A DNA stretch of 64,000 nucleotides. It comes from DATFTF01 sp963825175. GTDB taxonomy: Bacteria; Acidobacteriota; Thermoanaerobaculia; UBA5066; Gp7-AA6. The translations under genes and the position numbers were made by a program. This document shows, in pieces, positions 1 through 8,952 of the stretch. Numbering within the stretch: position 1 is the stretch's first letter; every line of letters begins with the position of its first letter. The notes under the pieces were generated by a model. That model searched no databases, was not told where the DNA came from, and was given only the letters and a program-made list of their open reading frames with translations. The stretch spans positions 186,001 to 250,000 of the forward strand of contig CAWGSA010000002.1 in NCBI GenBank assembly GCA_963825175.1, in the 5' to 3' direction.

Positions 1-2
1 TG

Positions 3-1976
3 ATGTCTTCGAGGCTCTCCCTTGCGTCCGTCCCGGCCGCGCTTTCCGCGGCAGCGTCCGGGAGCAGGTCGAAGCCGGACCCGGGCAAGGGTGCCGCCCG
101 GACGCTCGGCGACACAGTCCCTGAAATGTTCCTGGGCCGCGTGGCGGCCACGCCGGACGAGACGGCGTTTCTCTACCCCCGGGCGGAGCAATGGACATCT
201 CTGAGCTGGCGGGAAACGGACGCCAGGGTGCGCGCGATCGCCTGCGGGCTGCTCTCTCTGGGACTCGCGCCGGAAGAGCGCTGCGCCATCCTGTCCTCCA
301 CCCGGCTCGAGTGGATTCTGGCCGATCTTGGAGTTCTTTGCGCCGGCGGGGCCACGACGACGATCTACCCCTCGAGCACCGCGGAGGAATGCCTCTACAT
401 CCTCAAGGACTGCGAGGCCGCCGTTCTCTTTGTCGAGGACGGGCAGCTGCTGGCGAAGGTCGAAAGGCTCCGCGCCGAGCTTACCAACCTGAGAAGCGTC
501 GTCCTCCTCGACGACACGATCGTGGAGAGCGGCTGGGCCATGCGCTTGAGCGATCTCGAGGCCAGGGGCTCCGAATACGACCGGACCCATCCGGAGGCGT
601 ATGTCGAAGCGGTCCGCCGCGTCCGGCCGGACTCTCTGGCCACGCTCATCTACACCTCCGGAACGACCGGCCAGCCCAAGGGCGTCGAGCTGACGCACGA
701 TTGCTGGGTGTACGAGGCGGAGGCAATCGAGGCGCTCGACATGATCGGCCCCGGCGATCTCCACTACCTCTGGCTTCCCCTGGCGCACGTGTTCGGCAAG
801 GTCCTGGAGGTGGCCCAGATCCGCATCGGGTTTTCGACAGCCGTGGACGGTCGCCTGGACCGGTTGGTCGAGAACCTGAAGATCGTGCGGCCGACGTTGA
901 TCTGCGCCGTCCCGCGCGTCTTCGAGAAGGTCTCTCATCGGATTCAGGCCCAGGCGCGCGGGGCGCGCGGTCTCCGGCGCCGACTCCTTCTCTGGGCGCT
1001 GGATGTCGGCCGGCGGGTCTCGCAGCGGCGACAGGCCGGGGCGAGGCCGGGCGCGCTCCTGGCGGTGAAGGCGGCGGTGGCCGACGCTCTGGTCTTGAAG
1101 AGGATCCGAAACACGTTCGGAGGAAGACTGCGTTTCTTCGTCTCGGGAAGCGCGCCGCTCTCCAGGGACCTCGCCGAGTTCTTCGATGCGTTCGGCGTGC
1201 TGATCCTGGAGGGCTACGGCCTGACCGAGTCGAGCGCGGCGACGTTCATCAACCGCCCGGGGGCGTACCGGTTCGGCTCGGTCGGCCGCGCCGTGGCCGG
1301 CACGCAGGTCCGGGTCGCGGGCGACGGCGAGATCCTTCTGCGGGGGCGCGGGATCATGCGCCGCTATCACAATCTTCCCGAGGCCACCGCCGAGGTGCTC
1401 GACGGCAACGGGTGGCTCTCGACAGGCGACATCGGCGAGCTCGACGCGGACGGCTTCCTGCGAATCACGGAGCGAAAGAAGGACCTGATCAAGACGTCGG
1501 GAGGAAAGTACGTCGCGCCGCAGGCCCTGGAAAGCCGTCTTCCCCTGCGCTGCCCCTACGTGGCGCAGGTGCTGGTCCACGGCAACAACCGCAACTTCTG
1601 CTCCGCGCTGATCACGTTGAACGAGGCGGAGATCAAGGTCTGGGCCCGGCAGGCCGGTCTCGAACAGAAGTCGCTCCCCGAGCTCGCGGCCGATCGGCGC
1701 GTCCACGATCTGATCCAGTCGGCGATCCGCGAGCTGAACTCCGCCCTTCCCAAGCACGAGTCGATCCGCAAGTTCGCGCTGCTGCCCTCCGAGTTCTCCG
1801 TGGAGTCGGGGGAACTCACGCCCAACCTCAAGTTGAAGCGCCGGCTGGTCGAGCAGAAGTACGCCCCGCTCCTCGCCTCCTTCTACGAGTCGTCCGCCCG
1901 CCGCTCGGAGGTGGAATCGCCTCTCTGGATGGGAGCTGCCGAGAGCCCTGTGCGAGACCATTGGCCGGCGGCCTGA
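3..1976 (+). CDS. Long-chain acyl-CoA synthetase (AMP-forming)
   Basis: Predicted ANL-superfamily ligase that activates a fatty acid with ATP and transfers it to CoA, in the cytoplasm or at the inner membrane. The AMP-binding signature TSGTTGQPKG starts near residue 218, GYGLTESS near 404, STGDIGELD near 473, and the C-terminal ERKKDLIKTSGGKY with the adenylation lysine near 490. The 657 residues and domain order fit bacterial FadD15-type long-chain synthetases; chain-length preference cannot be read from the sequence. The ATG at 3 overlaps a TGA at 1-3, so the gene may be coupled to an upstream gene outside the window. An in-frame start further upstream is excluded by that TGA only if it is in frame, which it is not, so the start is likely rather than certain. 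Confidence 0.9.
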   Translation: MSSRLSLASVPAALSAAASGSRSKPDPGKGAARTLGDTVPEMFLGRVAATPDETAFLYPRAEQWTSLSWRETDARVRAIACGLLSLGLAPEERCAILSSTRLEWILADLGVLCAGGATTTIYPSSTAEECLYILKDCEAAVLFVEDGQLLAKVERLRAELTNLRSVVLLDDTIVESGWAMRLSDLEARGSEYDRTHPEAYVEAVRRVRPDSLATLIYTSGTTGQPKGVELTHDCWVYEAEAIEALDMIGPGDLHYLWLPLAHVFGKVLEVAQIRIGFSTAVDGRLDRLVENLKIVRPTLICAVPRVFEKVSHRIQAQARGARGLRRRLLLWALDVGRRVSQRRQAGARPGALLAVKAAVADALVLKRIRNTFGGRLRFFVSGSAPLSRDLAEFFDAFGVLILEGYGLTESSAATFINRPGAYRFGSVGRAVAGTQVRVAGDGEILLRGRGIMRRYHNLPEATAEVLDGNGWLSTGDIGELDADGFLRITERKKDLIKTSGGKYVAPQALESRLPLRCPYVAQVLVHGNNRNFCSALITLNEAEIKVWARQAGLEQKSLPELAADRRVHDLIQSAIRELNSALPKHESIRKFALLPSEFSVESGELTPNLKLKRRLVEQKYAPLLASFYESSARRSEVESPLWMGAAESPVRDHWPAA

Positions 1977-2040
1977 AGGCCGGCCGCCTGCGGAGGGATC
2001 CGATTATTCCGGCCTGCCGGACCTGGGCTTCGCGTGAGGG

Positions 2041-3129
2041 TCAGCGGCGCGGCTGCGGCTGGTCGGGAGCTTCGCTGAATCCGGGTGGGACTCGCGGCTG
2101 CGGAGAAGGCCGGGACAGCAAACCCCGACGCACGGCGATGGACCGGCCCCCGCCCAAGATTCCGGATGAGGGGCGAAGCAGCGCGCGACGGGTCGCCGCC
2201 TCGGAAGGGTCCTTCGGCGGCGGAACCGACCGTTCCGCGGGCCGCAGCAGGCACCGGGCGTACCCGACCGACTCGCCGGCCAGGGACGCGGCGTGGCCGG
2301 CCGCCATGACCGGGAACGTCGAGAGATAGCGGCCGAACCAGGGGAGCCCGGCGCGCCAGGATTGCCCGGCGACCAGCGCCAGGATGCGCGGGAACCGAAC
2401 CGGCAGAACGCTCACCGCGAGGTAGAAGAGGGCCGTCGATCTCTGTTGCCGATGCCAGCGGGTTCGGACGCCGGCGAAGAGAACTCCCCGCTCGAAACGC
2501 TCCGCGAGGAACGATCGCACGCCGTGCCGGTGATGATGGAAGACGATCGCCGTCGGCTCGAACTGAGGCATCTCGCCGCGCTCGGCCGCCTCCCAGCTGA
2601 AGATCAAGTCTCCCAGGAACTCGTCGTCGAAGAATCCTCCGATCTTCTCGTACTGGGAGCGGGCCACGAGCATGTTGGCGGTGGGCGCGCAGTCCGTCAG
2701 TCGGGGGGAGCCGGCGGACAGCCACTTGCTGAACTTGCAGAGGTGGACCGCGCCGTCCAGCCACCGGGTCCCCGAGCGCTCGATGGCTCCGGAGATGATC
2801 CGGCCGCTGTCGCGGTGGCTTCGGGTGAGGTTCTCCAGCCAGTGCGGGTCGAAGGAGACGTCCGGGTCGGTGAACGCGAGCAGCCGACCGCGGGCCGAGG
2901 CGGCTCCCAGGTTGCGCGCGGCGTGCGGAAGAAGGCGCGTCGGGTGCTTGAGATAAAGGACCTCCGGAAAGCGGGTCACGATCGCGGCGCACCGGTCGTC
3001 GGGACTGCTGTCCACGACGATCGTCTCGAAGGAGCGGAAGGTCTGGCTTCCAAGAGTCTCCAGGCAGGACGCGATCGTCTCGTGCGAGAAATACGCCGGG
3101 ATGACCACGGAGACCTCCGGAGTGGTCAT
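2041..3129 (-). CDS. Family 2 glycosyltransferase
   Basis: GT-A fold glycosyltransferase of about 362 residues. The N-terminal SVVIPAYF strand opens a nucleotide-sugar domain, and FTDPDVSFDPHWLENL near residue 100 holds the DxD-like metal site. The C-terminal half has weakly hydrophobic segments followed by a basic, proline-rich tail. The ATG at 3129 overlaps the stop of the upstream glycosyltransferase gene (ATGA at 3126-3129), which indicates translational coupling. A longer open frame continues upstream, but its translation is proline/arginine-rich shadow sequence, so I took the ATG just before the catalytic domain. Sugar donor and acceptor are unknown; a role in surface polysaccharide or glycolipid synthesis is inference. 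Confidence 0.85.
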   Translation of the reverse strand: MTTPEVSVVIPAYFSHETIASCLETLGSQTFRSFETIVVDSSPDDRCAAIVTRFPEVLYLKHPTRLLPHAARNLGAASARGRLLAFTDPDVSFDPHWLENLTRSHRDSGRIISGAIERSGTRWLDGAVHLCKFSKWLSAGSPRLTDCAPTANMLVARSQYEKIGGFFDDEFLGDLIFSWEAAERGEMPQFEPTAIVFHHHRHGVRSFLAERFERGVLFAGVRTRWHRQQRSTALFYLAVSVLPVRFPRILALVAGQSWRAGLPWFGRYLSTFPVMAAGHAASLAGESVGYARCLLRPAERSVPPPKDPSEAATRRALLRPSSGILGGGRSIAVRRGLLSRPSPQPRVPPGFSEAPDQPQPRR

Positions 3130-4127
3130 GGTGCCGCCGTCACGCGGAGCCGGCCCGCGGGCCGCGGCTCGTTCAACTCGAAACGGGTAAACCGCTCGGC
3201 CGTGCGGCCCACGCCGAAGAGAAGTCCGAACGCCTGGCCCAGGGCGCTCACCGTCTGCGCGGCCCACATGAGCGGCAGGCCGAGGAGGAAGGCGCGCGTG
3301 AGGTCGGGGCGCATCCGACGGATTTGCAGGTACTGCCGGACCAGGAAGTAGAACGGAATCGCCGGCGCGAGGACGATGTAGAGCGCCCGGCGTGAGAGCG
3401 ACCAGCGAAAGACCCGGGCACGGCTCCAACCGTAGAGCCGATGCCAGAGATAGTAGCCGCGGGCGAGGGAGCGGAATCCCGTCTCGTTGATGTGTTCGAA
3501 CGCGACGGACGGATCGAGCAGCAGTCGTTCGCCCTCCGCCCGCAGGCGGCGATGGAGATTGATGTCGGACACGAGCAGCAGCTCGAGCTCCGGGCCGAAC
3601 GCGAGGAGGCGTTCGCGCCGGAACGAGGAGTTGTGGCCGGGCAGGTGCGCCGCGTCTTCGTCCCGGCGCGCCGGCGGAAGCCACGGCGCGTAGTTCATGA
3701 GCGCGATCGTCGGGCTCATCGCGGCGCCGGGATTCCCGTTGTGAACTTCTCCCCCCACGCCGGCCCACGGGCCGGCATGCGCGACGAGGATCGCCTCGAC
3801 CCACCCCGGCCGCACGCGGCAGTGCTCTTCGAGAAACGCCACGATCGGCGCGCGCGCTCTCTGCACACCCTCGGCGCGGGCTCGGGCGTACGAGGTCTGC
3901 GGCGAAAGCGGCAGGATGCGCACCGGCGCGCGATCGGCTCCGGCGATCGGCGCGGCCGTACCCGCCGCCAGGTCCATCACTACGATCTCGACCCGGCGGC
4001 TCGAGTCCTGACGAAGGACCGACCGGAGGCACTCCTCCGCCCGGGAGCGCAGGCCTCCCACGACGAGGACGATCGACAGCTCCGGGGTGCTCGTCGCGCC
4101 GCCCCGGACCGAAGTCGCGGACCGCAT
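3126..4127 (-). CDS. Family 2 glycosyltransferase with C-terminal membrane segments
   Basis: Second GT2-like protein, 333 residues. The ELSIVLVVGG strand starts the nucleotide-binding domain, and FLEEHCRVRPGWVEAIL near residue 100 aligns with the acceptor and metal region, though with EEH in place of a classical DxD. Two hydrophobic stretches near the C-terminus (YIVLAPAIPFYFLV and AFLLGLPLMWAAQTV) suggest membrane association. It overlaps the next glycosyltransferase gene by 4 bp and lies 74 bp after the amidase gene on the same strand, so all three may be co-transcribed. The start at 4127 was chosen because the sequence upstream in this frame loses coding character. Confidence 0.82.
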   Translation of the reverse strand: MRSATSVRGGATSTPELSIVLVVGGLRSRAEECLRSVLRQDSSRRVEIVVMDLAAGTAAPIAGADRAPVRILPLSPQTSYARARAEGVQRARAPIVAFLEEHCRVRPGWVEAILVAHAGPWAGVGGEVHNGNPGAAMSPTIALMNYAPWLPPARRDEDAAHLPGHNSSFRRERLLAFGPELELLLVSDINLHRRLRAEGERLLLDPSVAFEHINETGFRSLARGYYLWHRLYGWSRARVFRWSLSRRALYIVLAPAIPFYFLVRQYLQIRRMRPDLTRAFLLGLPLMWAAQTVSALGQAFGLLFGVGRTAERFTRFELNEPRPAGRLRVTAAP

Positions 4128-4201
4128 GGCGTTTTGGGAGAGTCTATGGCGAACGCCCCAGGCCGGTCCAATCCGGTTCCCTGGGGCGCCGCGCCGTCCG
4201 A

Positions 4202-6019
4202 TCAGAACCCGGGAGGCCGTTTCGGAGTCATGCCGAAGGCCCGCTCGAGGGCGATCCCGGCGCGCCCGATGGTTCCTTCCTCGAAGAGCCTGCCGACGAG
4301 GGTCACGCCGTGCGGGACGCGGCGTTTGGGAGAGACTGTCGGCAGGGGGTGCGCCGGATCGGGAGCCCAGTCGCTGCGGGCCTGGCTCACCTCGACGAGC
4401 CCTGCCGGAAGGGTGAGGGCGGGGTGGCCGGTGAAGTTCGTGATGGTCAGGATCTCGTCGCGTAGCGCCGGGACCAGGAGGAGATCGACTCTTTCGAAGA
4501 TGCGGGCCATCTCGCCGGCTACCTTGCGGCGCAGGCGGTCGGCCTGCACGAAATCGACGGCCGACAGGAAACGGGCCTGCCGGAACGTGTTGGGCCACGC
4601 GTCGGGAACCTGGGCCTTCAACGCGTCGAGGCCGTGCGAGAGGGTCAGCTCTTCGAACGCCGCCGCGGCCTCGGCGAAGAGGACGGTGTTGAGCGATCCG
4701 TACGGCCAGTCCGGCAGGGTCACTTCCACCGTCGGCATTCCCAGGCGGCGGACGGTCTCCAACGCGGCGCGGTCGACCTCCGTGGCCGGGCTCTCGTTCA
4801 TCCAGCTGGGGAAGTAGCCGACCTTCAGACCCTGGACGGCGCCGGCGGCGTCGAAATCCAGATGGCTCGGCACGCTGGAGAGGTCGCCGGCGTCGGGACC
4901 GGAGATCGCGGCCAGGACCAGGAACGTGTCTTCCACGCTGCGGGCCATCGGCCCGAGCTTGTCGAGCGACCAGCACAGCGTCATGGCGCCGGTGCGCGGC
5001 ACGCGTCCGAACGTCGGCCGCAGTCCGGTGACGCCGCAGCGCATGGAGGGGTCGACGATGCTTCCCTCCGTCTCACTTCCGATGGAAAAGGCGACGAGCG
5101 CCGCGGACGTGGCCGCGCCCGGGCCGGCGCTGCTGCCTCCCGATCCCTCTTCCGGCAGCCACGGGTTCATGGTCTGGCCGCCGAACCAGATGTCGTTCAA
5201 CGCCAGCGCGCCCAGCGAGAGCTTGGCCACCAGCACGGCCCCCGCCCGATGGAGCCGTGCGACGACGGCGGCGTCCGCGTCGGGCACCCGGTCGCGGTAC
5301 GGCTCGGCGCCCCACGTCGTCCGGATCCCGCGCGTGTCCAGCAGATCCTTGGTCCCCCATGGAATGCCGTGAAGGGGGCCGCGGTACTTTCCGGCCGCGA
5401 TCTCGGCGTCGGCGCGGCGCGCCTGCTCGAGCGCGAGCTCGCGGGTTGGCGTGATGACGCATTTCAGCTTCGGATCGAACCGCTCGATCCGGTCGAAGTA
5501 GATGCGCGTCAGCCGCTCTGACGTCAGAGCGCGCTTCTCGATCCAGCGGGAGAGGGTGGTGACCGGCGCGAAGGCGATGTCCTCGTCGCGGGAGGGCAGG
5601 GCCGACGCGGCGGCGGGACTGCGGACGAACCGGTCGCGCGTCGGACCCGCTCCGACTCCGGGGATCATCGGGTCCCACCGTGTGGCCGGCGCGATCGAGG
5701 GCTCGAGCGCGACCTTCCGCGGCCCGGTGCGCCGTTCCATGATGCCGGCCATGGCCTGGCGCCAGTTGCCGGCGGCCTGAGCGCGTTCGGCCGGTGTCAG
5801 CTCGACGCGCATGAGCTTCTCCGATTCGGCGAACGTGTTCCCGTTCACCTCGGGGCCGACCGGAGGCGCCGTACCGAACGCGGGCGGCGTTCCGGCCACC
5901 GGCGTGGCGCTCGGCGTCGGACCGGACGCCTGAGAGCGGGCTGCCCCTCTGCCGGCGGCCGCCGCTCCCAGGATCCCGGCGGCGGTACGGGCGAGAAAAT
6001 TCCGGCGCGATTGCGACAT
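4202..6019 (-). CDS. Exported amidase-signature hydrolase
   Basis: Amidase-signature family enzyme, 605 residues, predicted to hydrolyse an amide bond with a Ser-cisSer-Lys triad. The candidate lysine is in GTKDLLDTRG near residue 225; the glycine/serine core GGSSAGPGAA and GSETEGSIVDPS follow near 290-315. The N-terminus MSQSRRNFLARTAAGILG is a twin-arginine export signal followed by a long Pro/Ala linker, so it probably acts outside the cytoplasm; most family members with GatA-like cores are cytoplasmic. A GAGGAGGG ribosome site precedes the ATG, and a TAGGAT -10-like box lies about 20 bases upstream of it. It follows the SRPBCC gene by 35 bp. Substrate unknown. Confidence 0.88.
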   Translation of the reverse strand: MSQSRRNFLARTAAGILGAAAAGRGAARSQASGPTPSATPVAGTPPAFGTAPPVGPEVNGNTFAESEKLMRVELTPAERAQAAGNWRQAMAGIMERRTGPRKVALEPSIAPATRWDPMIPGVGAGPTRDRFVRSPAAASALPSRDEDIAFAPVTTLSRWIEKRALTSERLTRIYFDRIERFDPKLKCVITPTRELALEQARRADAEIAAGKYRGPLHGIPWGTKDLLDTRGIRTTWGAEPYRDRVPDADAAVVARLHRAGAVLVAKLSLGALALNDIWFGGQTMNPWLPEEGSGGSSAGPGAATSAALVAFSIGSETEGSIVDPSMRCGVTGLRPTFGRVPRTGAMTLCWSLDKLGPMARSVEDTFLVLAAISGPDAGDLSSVPSHLDFDAAGAVQGLKVGYFPSWMNESPATEVDRAALETVRRLGMPTVEVTLPDWPYGSLNTVLFAEAAAAFEELTLSHGLDALKAQVPDAWPNTFRQARFLSAVDFVQADRLRRKVAGEMARIFERVDLLLVPALRDEILTITNFTGHPALTLPAGLVEVSQARSDWAPDPAHPLPTVSPKRRVPHGVTLVGRLFEEGTIGRAGIALERAFGMTPKRPPGF

Positions 6020-6054
6020 GGGCAGCCCTCCTCGCAGCGGATCCTAGCGCGGCG

Positions 6055-6816
6055 TCACTTCTCCCAGAAGCCGACCACGCGCGCCAGCCGGCCGTCGGGC
6101 GCCAGGTCGTAGACGTTGGTGCCGCGGCCGACAGTCTCGCCGTTCTGCCTCCTGGCCGTCCAACGGGCCATGGCGGTCCCGTGCGAGAGGGCGACGTCGC
6201 CCTCTCGCGCGAGCGCAACGCCGGGCATGAAGACCTGCACCGCGTCGAGGTTGGCCAGAAGCTCCTCCCGCCCCTCGGTTGCGCTGAAGGCGTCGCGAAA
6301 GACGATCCCGGGAACGGCGCACGACTCGAGCAGCGCCCGGCGCGCGGCGGCGTCCGGGTCGCCCCACGCGCGCAGGTAGGCGTCCACGCGGTCCGCGACG
6401 TCGGCGTGCCGTTCCTCGGCCACGGCCTTGGAGAACAACGCGAGCTGATGGCGCCAACCCTGCACGAAGTGGTCGCGGATCTTCGCGCTGGTGAAGGCGT
6501 GGTTCAGGAGCAGGGCCGTCCCTTCCGGCGTTTCGTCCAGCGCGATCGTGACGATGGATTCGTCCGAGGGATTGCCTGCGCCCAACCCGTAGCTGAAGAC
6601 GATCCGGCGGGGCGGATCGATCTCCAGGACTTCGCCGCGCGCGCCCTGGCCGTTGGGGAAGCGGATCAGGATCGCGCCTCCCGGCCGCGCCTCGATGGTC
6701 GAGCCCTGGCCCCACCATCGGGCGAACCGCGCCGCGTCGGTGAAGTAGCGAAAGACGGTCTCGCGCTCCGCGCAAATCGAGATCCGCCGCTCCAGGGATT
6801 GGGTCAGCTCGGTCAT
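6055..6816 (-). CDS. SRPBCC (AHSA1-like) protein with C-terminal SnoaL-like domain
   Basis: Two-domain small-ligand protein, about 253 residues. Residues 1-145 match the START/SRPBCC fold seen in AHSA1-type proteins (VFRYFTDAARFARWW, GGAILIRFPNGQ, HAFTSAKIRDHFVQGW). Residues 150-253 look like a SnoaL/NTF2-type domain (RVDAYLRAWGDPDAAARRALL ends at 20 or fewer positions from VFRDAFSATEGREELL). Such fusions are usually uncharacterised. The start at 6816 is supported by AAGGAG seven bases upstream and a 4-bp ATGA overlap with the ArsR-type gene, the classic ArsR-SRPBCC pair in which the regulator controls both genes. Confidence 0.85.
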   Translation of the reverse strand: MTELTQSLERRISICAERETVFRYFTDAARFARWWGQGSTIEARPGGAILIRFPNGQGARGEVLEIDPPRRIVFSYGLGAGNPSDESIVTIALDETPEGTALLLNHAFTSAKIRDHFVQGWRHQLALFSKAVAEERHADVADRVDAYLRAWGDPDAAARRALLESCAVPGIVFRDAFSATEGREELLANLDAVQVFMPGVALAREGDVALSHGTAMARWTARRQNGETVGRGTNVYDLAPDGRLARVVGFWEK

Positions 6817-7190
6817 GACGGTCGACTCCTTTTCTTTCGGCGGGATGGTCCCTGACGAGGTCCCCGCCGATTCTCCGACTCCGCGAGGGCCTTCAAGTCC
6901 GACAGCGCCTTCTCCCACATCTCTTCGAGCCACGTCGCGAGCGCGCCCAGGTCGCCGCGGCGCGCGGCATAGTAGTGAAACCGTCCCTGCTCGCGGCGAG
7001 CCACGAGGCCGGCGGACTCCAGAACTCCCAGATGCTGGGAGACGGCGCCGAAGCTGACGTCGGGCAGCGCGCGGTGGATGTCGCCGGCGGACCGCTCCTG
7101 GCGCCAGACCAGCCGGAGGATCTCCCGCCGGCGCGGGGCCGCGAGGGCGTCGAAGACGGCGGGCGTCGGGGCGACTGGCATCGGCTGCAT
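6813..7190 (-). CDS. ArsR-family transcriptional repressor
   Basis: Winged-helix DNA-binding protein of 125 residues. PRRREILRLVWRQERSAGDI and VSFGAVSQHLGVLESAGL form the helix-turn-helix, and FHYYAARRGDLGAL the wing. The C-terminus is strongly basic (SRRKKRSRPS). It lacks the metal-binding cysteines of the arsenic sensors, as is usual for SRPBCC-linked members. It is the first gene of a coupled pair with the SRPBCC protein. An inverted repeat 4-19 bases upstream of its ATG is a likely autoregulatory operator. Confidence 0.9.
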   Translation of the reverse strand: MQPMPVAPTPAVFDALAAPRRREILRLVWRQERSAGDIHRALPDVSFGAVSQHLGVLESAGLVARREQGRFHYYAARRGDLGALATWLEEMWEKALSDLKALAESENRRGPRQGPSRRKKRSRPS

Positions 7191-7193
7191 TAG

Positions 7194-7209
7194 TTTAGTG
7201 GATACTTAA
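7194..7209. promoter_or_regulatory. Likely operator of the ArsR-type repressor
   Basis: Near-perfect inverted repeat TTTAGT-GGAT-ACTTAA (5 of 6 arm positions pair) in an AT-rich patch immediately upstream of the repressor start codon at 7190. Such 6-4-6 sites fit a winged-helix dimer. There is no ribosome binding site between it and the ATG, so the mRNA may be leaderless. Confidence 0.6.
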
Positions 7210-7412
7210 ATGATACGCAACCGGCAGCGAAGGGTTTTCGAGAGAATGGAAGGACTTGACCGGCGGTGCGCCCGGCGGGAGGGAAGGGCCGTGGCGATCG
7301 AAGCCTCGGTGCCCAACGGCGGCGGACCGGGTCGCAGAGATCCAGTGCCGTCCGTCTCGAGGCATCCAGATCTCCGCGCCCCGACCCTGACCCGGCGCGG
7401 GGGATCCCGCCG

Positions 7413-7760
7413 TCACATCGCCTGGATCGGCCGTACCTCGATCGAGCCCACCCGCGCGCCGGGGACCCGGCCGGCGATCCGCGAAGCCTCGTCGAGGTCC
7501 TTCGCCTCGATGACGTAGTAGCCGCCCAGCTGCTCGCGGGTCTCGGCGAAGGGCCCGTCGGTGTGCACCGGCTTTCCGCTGCGGAGCCGCACGGTGCGGG
7601 CCTGCGGCGTGGGCTGGAGCGGGTCGCCGGTCACGAAGTGGCCGCTCTGGCGGATCCCCTCGGTGAACGACCCGTAGTCCTGGGAGATTTTCCTCTTCTC
7701 GGCCTCGCTCATGGCCGCCCAATCGGCCTCCCGCGTGTAGATCAGAAGCATGTAGCGCAT
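7413..7760 (-). CDS. DGPF (YCII-related) domain protein
   Basis: 115-residue YCII/DGPF protein: MRYMLLIYTREADW opens the ferredoxin-like fold and HTDGPFAETREQLGGYYVIE carries the family motif. The ATG at 7760 has AGGAGA eight bases upstream. It is a paralogue of the DGPF gene at 36721-37080, which sits beside an ECF42-like sigma factor; here no sigma factor is adjacent. YCII domains have a conserved His/Asp pair proposed to be catalytic, but the function of DGPF proteins is not established. Confidence 0.88.
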   Translation of the reverse strand: MRYMLLIYTREADWAAMSEAEKRKISQDYGSFTEGIRQSGHFVTGDPLQPTPQARTVRLRSGKPVHTDGPFAETREQLGGYYVIEAKDLDEASRIAGRVPGARVGSIEVRPIQAM

Positions 7761-7822
7761 GTCCCATTCTCCTTTCGTCGGAGAGTCGAACGGCGGGGTG
7801 CCGGATCGACAGCGGACTCCGG

Positions 7823-7828
7823 GATAAT
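7823..7828 (+). promoter_or_regulatory. -10-like box, leaderless start of the oxidoreductase
   Basis: GATAAT ends 7 bases before the GTG start codon at 7836, and there is no ribosome binding site between them. Transcription would begin at or next to the start codon. Confidence 0.55.
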
Positions 7829-7835
7829 CGCCGGC

Positions 7836-8861
7836 GTGACCATCGAATCGAGGGCATGGTTCGTCGACCGTTATGGCGGCCCGGAGCGCCTCTGCCTGCG
7901 CCAGCGCCCCGACCCCGCGCCGCTGCGCGGAGAGGTCCTGATCCGAACGGCGGCGATCGGCTTGAACTTCGCGGATCTCTTCGTGCGCGCCGGCGCCTAC
8001 CCGCGAACACCCCGGCCGCCGTTCGTTCCGGGTATGGAGATTTCCGGCACGATCGAAACGGTGGGGGAGGGCGTGTCGGATCTTCGGTCGGGCCAGCGGG
8101 TCGCGGCCGTCCCTCTCTTCGGGGGGCATGCCGAAAAGGTCGTCGTCGCCGCGGACCGGGTATTCGTGCTTCCCGACGGCGTCGATCTGTGGGAGGCCGC
8201 GGCCATGCCGGTGGTCTTCCTCACGGCCTGGTACGCGATCTCGCAGGCGCGCGTCGAGGCAGGCGACCGCGTGATCGTGACCGCCGCCGCGGGAGGAGTC
8301 GGCACGGCGCTGCTGCAGCTCCTTTCTCGGCGCGGCGCCCGGACTCTGGCGCTGGCGGGCTCGGAGGGAAAGCTCGCTCTTTGCCGAGAGCTCGGCGCGC
8401 AGCAAGCCGGCCTCTACGATTCGGCGCGCGATCTTCTCGACCGCTCCTTCGACGGCCGCGCCGACGTCGTGATCGACGCGATCGGAGGCCGCCTCTTCCG
8501 GCGGCTCTGGCGGCGTCTGGACCGGACCGGCCGCTACGTCCTCTACGGCTTCGCCGCGGCGTCGGGAGCCCGGGGAGTGGCCCGGTGGGCGGCGGCGCGG
8601 GAGCTTCTGGCGATGGGCGTCTTCTCTCCTTACCAGTTCGTCCAGGAGTGCCGGACCCTGATCGGGTTCAACCTTTCTCTCGTCGCCGACCGCCGGGGCG
8701 AGCTGCGGCGGGCGGCGGCCGAGCTGTTCGGGGATTGGGAGGCCGGCCGCATCCGCCCGATTCTCGGTCCGCGGTTCCCGTTCGAGCGGTTGCCCGACGC
8801 GCATCGGGCGCTGGCCGGCCGCGCGACGACGGGAAAGGTCGTTGTCACGCTCGACCGCTGA
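7836..8861 (+). CDS. Zinc-independent quinone oxidoreductase / VAT1-like MDR dehydrogenase
   Basis: Medium-chain dehydrogenase/reductase of 341 residues, expected to reduce quinones or enones with NADPH. GLNFADLFVRAGAYPRTPRP marks the N-terminal GroES-like domain and VIVTAAAGGVGTALLQLL the Rossmann AxxGxxG motif. There are no structural or catalytic zinc cysteines, as in zeta-crystallin and VAT1-like enzymes. I chose the GTG at 7836 because the family N-terminus (YGGPERLCLRQRPDP) begins just after it and a -10-like box lies just upstream; the longer in-frame extension runs antisense through the DGPF gene. Confidence 0.87.
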   Translation: MTIESRAWFVDRYGGPERLCLRQRPDPAPLRGEVLIRTAAIGLNFADLFVRAGAYPRTPRPPFVPGMEISGTIETVGEGVSDLRSGQRVAAVPLFGGHAEKVVVAADRVFVLPDGVDLWEAAAMPVVFLTAWYAISQARVEAGDRVIVTAAAGGVGTALLQLLSRRGARTLALAGSEGKLALCRELGAQQAGLYDSARDLLDRSFDGRADVVIDAIGGRLFRRLWRRLDRTGRYVLYGFAAASGARGVARWAAARELLAMGVFSPYQFVQECRTLIGFNLSLVADRRGELRRAAAELFGDWEAGRIRPILGPRFPFERLPDAHRALAGRATTGKVVVTLDR

Positions 8862-8952
8862 GCGCCTTCCTTCCGGGCGAACGATTCCGCATCAGCCGAA
8901 GGCTCGCCGATCCGATACAATTTCCGCCAAACGCATTCCAGGAGGTGAAGGA

